9,739 bases of DNA, taken from contig CAZXLA010000144.1 of the NCBI GenBank assembly GCA_964641895.1, forward strand, positions 1 to 9,739, written 5' to 3'. The notes under the pieces are model-generated. The model did not search any database. It was not told where the DNA came from and was given only the letters and a program-made list of their open reading frames with translations. The stretch is from UBA2421 sp964641895 (GTDB taxonomy: Bacteria > Planctomycetota > Phycisphaerae > Tepidisphaerales > Tepidisphaeraceae). The number at the start of each line of letters is the position of its first letter. The first letter of the stretch is position 1. Position numbers and translations under genes: made by a program. Of the stretch, positions 7,093-9,739 are shown one piece after another.

Positions 7093-7299
7093 CCGCAGAT
7101 TAACGCAGATTACCGCAGATTCAGAGAAGAGTTCAGATAAGAAGTTGGTAGACCACTCTTCCAATCTGCGTCAATCTGCGCAATCTGCGGTTCAAAACCC
7201 TTCGTCTTTAGTACGACGCCGACGTCCGCGAAAGTCCAGCCTGCGGAATTTGTCTTTGAGCAATTTCCTGAATCCGCGTTAATTTGCGTTGATCTGCGG
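7093..7299. repeat. CGCAGATTAA 10-bp-period repeat island 2 (three clusters)
   Basis: Cluster 1 at 7093-7121 holds three forward units (CGCAGATTAA, CGCAGATTAC, CGCAGATT). Cluster 2 at 7162-7190 holds three inverted units (CAATCTGCGT, CAATCTGCGC, AATCTGCGG). Cluster 3 at 7273-7299 is also inverted (TCCGCGTTAA, TTTGCGTTGA, TCTGCGG). The clusters are degenerate copies of the unit in island 1. A 77-codon open frame across them (7110-7343, minus) is an artefact of the repeat. Confidence 0.8.
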
Positions 7300-7423
7300 A
7301 CAACTCCTCGGCGAATTTGTGATAAGTGTTTGTTTAATAGCAACTTAACGGGCTGTTGATAGGTCTGTCGAAAGACCCGATGTTAAAATGGGTAAAGTAT
7401 TTTCGCCCGTCCATCCGATCCTC
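7300..7423. other. Gene-free AT-rich stretch
   Basis: With the repeat island on its left and the promoter region on its right, this belongs to the 481-bp stretch without a gene (7069-7549). I see only a small hairpin, GGTCT (7362-7366) with AGACC (7373-7377), and a GTTAAA at 7382 resembling the GTTAAC boxes further on. I found no coding signal. Confidence 0.5.
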
Positions 7424-7452
7424 TTGTTAACGCAAGTTACCTATGTTAACAT
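7424..7452 (+). promoter_or_regulatory. Candidate promoter with two GTTAAC palindromes
   Basis: TTGTTA (7424-7429) and TAACAT (7447-7452) are separated by 17 bp and each matches the sigma-70 consensus at four of six bases. This would give a leader of roughly 90 nt to the ATG at 7550. Both boxes overlap a GTTAAC palindrome (7426-7431 and 7445-7450), the second inside the perfect 10-mer ATGTTAACAT at 7443-7452. The palindrome centres are 19 bp apart. A repressor site is a possible reading, but it rests on pattern alone. Confidence 0.35.
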
Positions 7453-7549
7453 GCGACCCAGATAATCCGGGGCACGGACGCTCCTAAATGTTAATTTGGC
7501 GATTGTGGGAGTTCAGGGAAGACCCATTCCGCCGGGAGCAATTTCACAC

Positions 7550-8344
7550 ATGTCGAATGCCACTATCACCCCCGTCGGTTCGATCCTCACGAAAAACTAT
7601 CTCGATCTCCTGCTCGCCGGCGATCGCCAGGCGACCCGGCAGACGGTCGAACGCGCCGTCGCCGACGGAACGTCCGCTTACGATCTGCTCGTCAACCTCG
7701 TCTACCCCACGATGGAACGCATGCAGAGCCTCTACCGCGAAGACCGCATCAGCATCACGCAGCTCAACCTCGCCACCCGGCTGAATCGCAGCGTGACCGA
7801 CCAACTGAGCGCCCAACTGCCGCGTGGCGAGAACAACGGCAAGAAAACCCTCATCGTTTGCGGCAACGCCGAACCCGAAGAGCTGGGCGGACAGATCTGC
7901 GCCGACCTGTTCGAATCCGCCGGCTACACCGTCAAATTCACCGGCGCCGGCGTGCCGGATGATGAAATCCTCAAGCTCACCGGCGAGTTCCGTCCGGACT
8001 TGCTCATCTTCTTCGCCACGCTTCCGCAAGGCATGCCGGCGGTGCGAAAAATGATCGATTACATCCGCGAGGTGAACGCCCTGCCGAACCTGCAAATCAT
8101 GTGCTGCGGCGGAATCTACAAACGCGCCGAAGGCTTAAGCGAAGAAATCGGCGCCGACCTCTTCGCCGACGACGCCGCGCAGGCGATCCAGGTCGCCAAC
8201 GATAACCCCGGCCAACGCGCGAGTGTGGAGCAACAAACCGTCGGCCGAACGCGAAGAATCAAAAAGGCCGAAATCCGCCGCAACCAGCAGACGCAGCGGA
8301 TCGCGCCCAAGTCGATCCCGATGCCGCAAAGCGAAGCGGCGTGA
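7550..8344 (+). CDS. CarH-like B12-binding-fold protein lacking the usual cobalamin-contact residues
   Basis: A 264-aa protein with the two-part sensor build of CarH and methionine synthase: a helical cap (B12-binding_2 type, about 15-90) and a Rossmann-like B12-binding domain (about 98-218). In the cap, the W-x9-EH motif that covers the cobalamin face in CarH aligns with Y62-x9-L72-N73. In the second domain, the (D/E)xHxxG motif with the cobalt-ligand histidine aligns with E108-P-E110-E-L-G113, so the histidine is Glu. The SxL position reads A156-T-L158. The GG at 187-188 remains. Binding of B12 by the usual mode is therefore doubtful. A basic tail (RTRRIKKAEIRRNQQTQR) could contact nucleic acid, but no HTH domain is present. 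I chose ATG 7550, with GGGAG 11 bases upstream. A TTG at 7496 is in frame but has no support. Confidence 0.85.
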   Translation: MSNATITPVGSILTKNYLDLLLAGDRQATRQTVERAVADGTSAYDLLVNLVYPTMERMQSLYREDRISITQLNLATRLNRSVTDQLSAQLPRGENNGKKTLIVCGNAEPEELGGQICADLFESAGYTVKFTGAGVPDDEILKLTGEFRPDLLIFFATLPQGMPAVRKMIDYIREVNALPNLQIMCCGGIYKRAEGLSEEIGADLFADDAAQAIQVANDNPGQRASVEQQTVGRTRRIKKAEIRRNQQTQRIAPKSIPMPQSEAA

Positions 8345-8349
8345 AGACT

Positions 8350-8387
8350 CCCCCTCCATGTACTCAGGGAGGGGGTTGGGGGGAGGG
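8350..8387 (+). repeat. TAC-loop hairpin repeat, copy B, with G-rich tail
   Basis: CCCCCTCC (8350-8357) pairs with GGAGGGGG (8368-8375). After an A-G mismatch, TG and CA close the loop TACT (8361-8364). The tail is TTGGGGGGAGGG (8376-8387). It begins five bases past the stop of the B12-fold gene. The G-tracts of the 3' arm and tail together could also fold as a G-quadruplex in the RNA. Confidence 0.8.
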
Positions 8388-8477
8388 TTGTTTTGGCAAG
8401 TTTTGCGGCGTCGATATCGAAGGCACTTCCCGCCTTCGCGCTAGAGCGAAACAAATCGCTGCGCCGCCATGAAAGTA

Positions 8478-8515
8478 CCCTCACCCTAACCCTCTCCCGG
8501 CGTACCGGGCGAGGG
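8478..8515 (-). repeat. TAC-loop hairpin repeat, copy D, with perfect G-quadruplex pattern
   Basis: Read on the minus strand, CCCTC pairs with GAGGG and CCCGG pairs with CCGGG around the loop TACG, with one G-A mismatch. The 3' arm and tail read GGG-AGA-GGG-TTA-GGG-TGA-GGG (8498 down to 8478), four G3 tracts with three 3-nt loops. It lies 80 bases past the stop of the minus-strand exported-protein gene. Relative to copy B it is inverted, with 90 bp between them. That 90-bp stretch holds no recognisable gene, only a near-palindrome TTCGCGCTAGAGCGAA around 8435-8450. Confidence 0.8.
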
Positions 8516-8532
8516 AACCCAAGCCAAGTGAC

Positions 8533-8576
8533 CGCGTCGGCCGAGAACGATGGATGTTCCGACCGACGCGATTTTT
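8533..8576 (+). terminator. Rho-independent terminator, plus strand
   Basis: CGCGTCGG (8533-8540) pairs perfectly with CCGACGCG (8563-8570), extended inward by CG with CG and GAAC with GTTC around a 7-nt loop, and followed by ATTTTTC. It is oriented for the B12-fold gene, which stops about 190 bases earlier, so that transcript should include copy B and the antisense of copy D. On the minus strand no T-run follows the stem. Confidence 0.8.
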
Positions 8577-8595
8577 CATGTTCGGGTCAGTCCAG

Positions 8596-9669
8596 TTATC
8601 GCTTCTGAAATCGCTTCCACCCAAGAAACATCGGCAGCGCGGTCAACGCCGCGAATGCCGACGGGGGAAGGGGAACGGCCGTGGCGGACTGAAGGATCAC
8701 TGGAGAAGTGCGGCCGTTTCGTACGCTTTCTCCAATTATTGTGCCTGAATCGTTGATGTCGTATAATGTCGAAATTCTCCATCGCGCCGGTTCATCGATC
8801 AATTCGTTAATATCATGCGGCATTTCAAACGGGGAATCCCAAAGCACCGGGCGAACGTCGAATCCGTTAACCTCGCGTACTCCCCCGATGACTTGGTTGC
8901 GATTATTGATTGCCCCGGCGTAACTTCGGTTGAAGCCATCGGGGATGGGCAGTAACCCGGCGAATTGCGGTGAGAAAACGGCTGCTCGCCTGATCTCGCG
9001 TATGGCGTTTCCGACAACGAAGCTGCCATCGTTAATGCCTAACGGAACAAAGTCGAGCAAGCCTCGCGAGTCGAATGGGGCCATTACTCCACCGGGTTCG
9101 GCGATAAAACCGCCTCTTTGAATTCCGTCATGGTACTTTCCGACTATCACGCCCGCGCGGTTCACGCCTGTGATTGACGTCGTCCTTTCCACGCCAGCCA
9201 GCAGGCGCATCCCATCGGCACCTTCTACCGCGGCAGTTACATCCCGACCTCCGTTGTTTACATTTCCGTAGACTTGACCAGATTCGTCGATTCGCGTCGC
9301 GACGACAAATCCCCGGGTGTCACGCAATGGGGTTACGACTCCCGCATCCCAGCGGAAACTGTTTCGCCCGATTCCTTCGGCGATGTGTCCGGTTACGACG
9401 CCGGCGGAGTTAATGTCTGTGGCATAGCCCTCAATTGACCACAAGACGATCGGCTCGCCCGCAGCTGGCCAAATGACAGGCACTTGGCGACCGTCGTTCA
9501 GGATGGCACCGCCGGCAACATCACCGCGATTATTAATTGCCGACCCTTGCGCCTGAATCGTATTGGCGGGAACTGCCAGCTGTCGAACCGAGTAAAAGGA
9601 TGACGGCCCCGCTACGGCGATGGCACAAGAAATGAGAAAGAAGTGTGCGAAGAACATCTGACGCAACAT
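8596..9669 (-). CDS. Exported seven-repeat HAF-type protein with PEP-CTERM-like sorting tail
   Basis: A 357-aa exported protein of unknown function. Residues 1-20 (MLRQMFFAHFFLISCAIAVA) are a signal peptide. The body has seven repeats of the form xINxxGxVxG, starting at about 45, 86, 127, 169, 212, 254 and 305. The spacing of 41-43 residues, with 51 for the last, fits HAF-type extracellular repeats and suggests a seven-bladed beta-propeller. Several repeats continue into P-V-x-W (VPVIW, RPVLW). The tail VPLPPS (332-337), a hydrophobic stretch to about 350 and the end KRFQKR form a PEP-CTERM-type signal, normally processed by an exosortase and linked to surface or exopolysaccharide export. ATG 9669 is fixed by GGAGG five bases upstream. 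The frame stays open to 9723, but the extra residues would precede the signal peptide. Confidence 0.88.
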   Translation of the reverse strand: MLRQMFFAHFFLISCAIAVAGPSSFYSVRQLAVPANTIQAQGSAINNRGDVAGGAILNDGRQVPVIWPAAGEPIVLWSIEGYATDINSAGVVTGHIAEGIGRNSFRWDAGVVTPLRDTRGFVVATRIDESGQVYGNVNNGGRDVTAAVEGADGMRLLAGVERTTSITGVNRAGVIVGKYHDGIQRGGFIAEPGGVMAPFDSRGLLDFVPLGINDGSFVVGNAIREIRRAAVFSPQFAGLLPIPDGFNRSYAGAINNRNQVIGGVREVNGFDVRPVLWDSPFEMPHDINELIDEPARWRISTLYDINDSGTIIGESVRNGRTSPVILQSATAVPLPPSAFAALTALPMFLGWKRFQKR

Positions 9670-9674
9670 CGAAG

Positions 9675-9679
9675 CCTCC
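9675..9679 (-). promoter_or_regulatory. Shine-Dalgarno that fixes the start of the HAF/PEP-CTERM protein
   Basis: GGAGG on the minus strand with a 5-nt spacer (CTTCG) to the ATG at 9669. It rules out the longer start at 9723. The AT-rich stretch beyond it to the window edge probably holds the promoter, but I could not find a well-spaced -35/-10 pair. Confidence 0.8.
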
Positions 9680-9739
9680 AGTGATCTAAATTTGTATCGG
9701 TCGTATTCGGATTTTGAGTCCAATAATTTGACTCGTCAG

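Noticed and set aside
7069..7164. N-terminal extension of the GYF_2/DUF4190 protein
   Set aside because: The extension (including VNLRITLFGSG) is coded by the repeat island. The domain itself begins at ATG 7068.
6261..7299. Possible CRISPR array
   Set aside because: The units are only 10 bp, adjoin without spacers and occur in both orientations. No cas gene is present.
7110..7343. 77-codon minus-strand open frame with QINAD/QIDAD motifs
   Set aside because: The motifs are translations of the CGCAGATTAA repeat units. There is no ribosome binding site and no other coding signal.
8346..8520. Terminal inverted repeats of a small insertion sequence
   Set aside because: Copies B and D are inverted, but each is itself a hairpin, no transposase or target-site duplication is visible, and single copies A and C occur elsewhere.
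8393..8608. 71-codon plus-strand open frame between the convergent genes
   Set aside because: It runs through copy D and the terminator, has no ribosome binding site and has no recognisable composition.

Overview
The window is GC-rich, densely coded bacterial chromosome. Three things suggest a planctomycete, probably of the Phycisphaerae type: a PEP-CTERM-like exported protein with a VPLPPS tail, a GYF_2/DUF4190 membrane protein, and intergenic arrays built on CCGCAGATTAACGCAGATTA. This placement is inference from gene style, not from a marker gene. No tRNA, rRNA, CRISPR array or transposase gene was seen.

Left part (1-4337): an exopolysaccharide or cell-surface glycan locus. On the minus strand a fused double GT2 glycosyltransferase, a WcaF-like hexapeptide acetyltransferase and a GT4 glycosyltransferase follow one another with almost no spacing, ending in a 4-bp ATGA overlap. 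The GT4 gene runs off the left edge. A second WcaF-like acetyltransferase is transcribed divergently from about 60 bp away. The likely joint job is transfer of several sugars to a lipid-linked glycan and O-acetylation of it.

Middle part (4338-7549): a small secreted Tyr/Gly/Arg-rich protein with a strong ribosome binding site and a clear terminator, then proB (glutamate 5-kinase, proline synthesis), then a GYF_2/DUF4190 membrane protein. The membrane-protein gene is bracketed by two islands of a 10-bp-period repeat. The long gene-free stretch 7069-7549 holds one of these islands and an AT-rich promoter region with two GTTAAC palindromes.

Right part (7550-9739): a plus-strand protein with the architecture of CarH-type B12 sensors but without the usual B12-contacting residues, followed at a distance by a strong terminator. 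Convergent to it is an exported seven-repeat HAF-type protein with a PEP-CTERM-like tail.

The most interesting non-coding signal is a family of four related hairpins. Each has a TAC-containing tetraloop. Three of them carry a G-rich tail, and in one copy the tail fits a G-quadruplex pattern exactly. All four lie at or just past the 3' end of a gene, in the same orientation relative to that gene's transcript.
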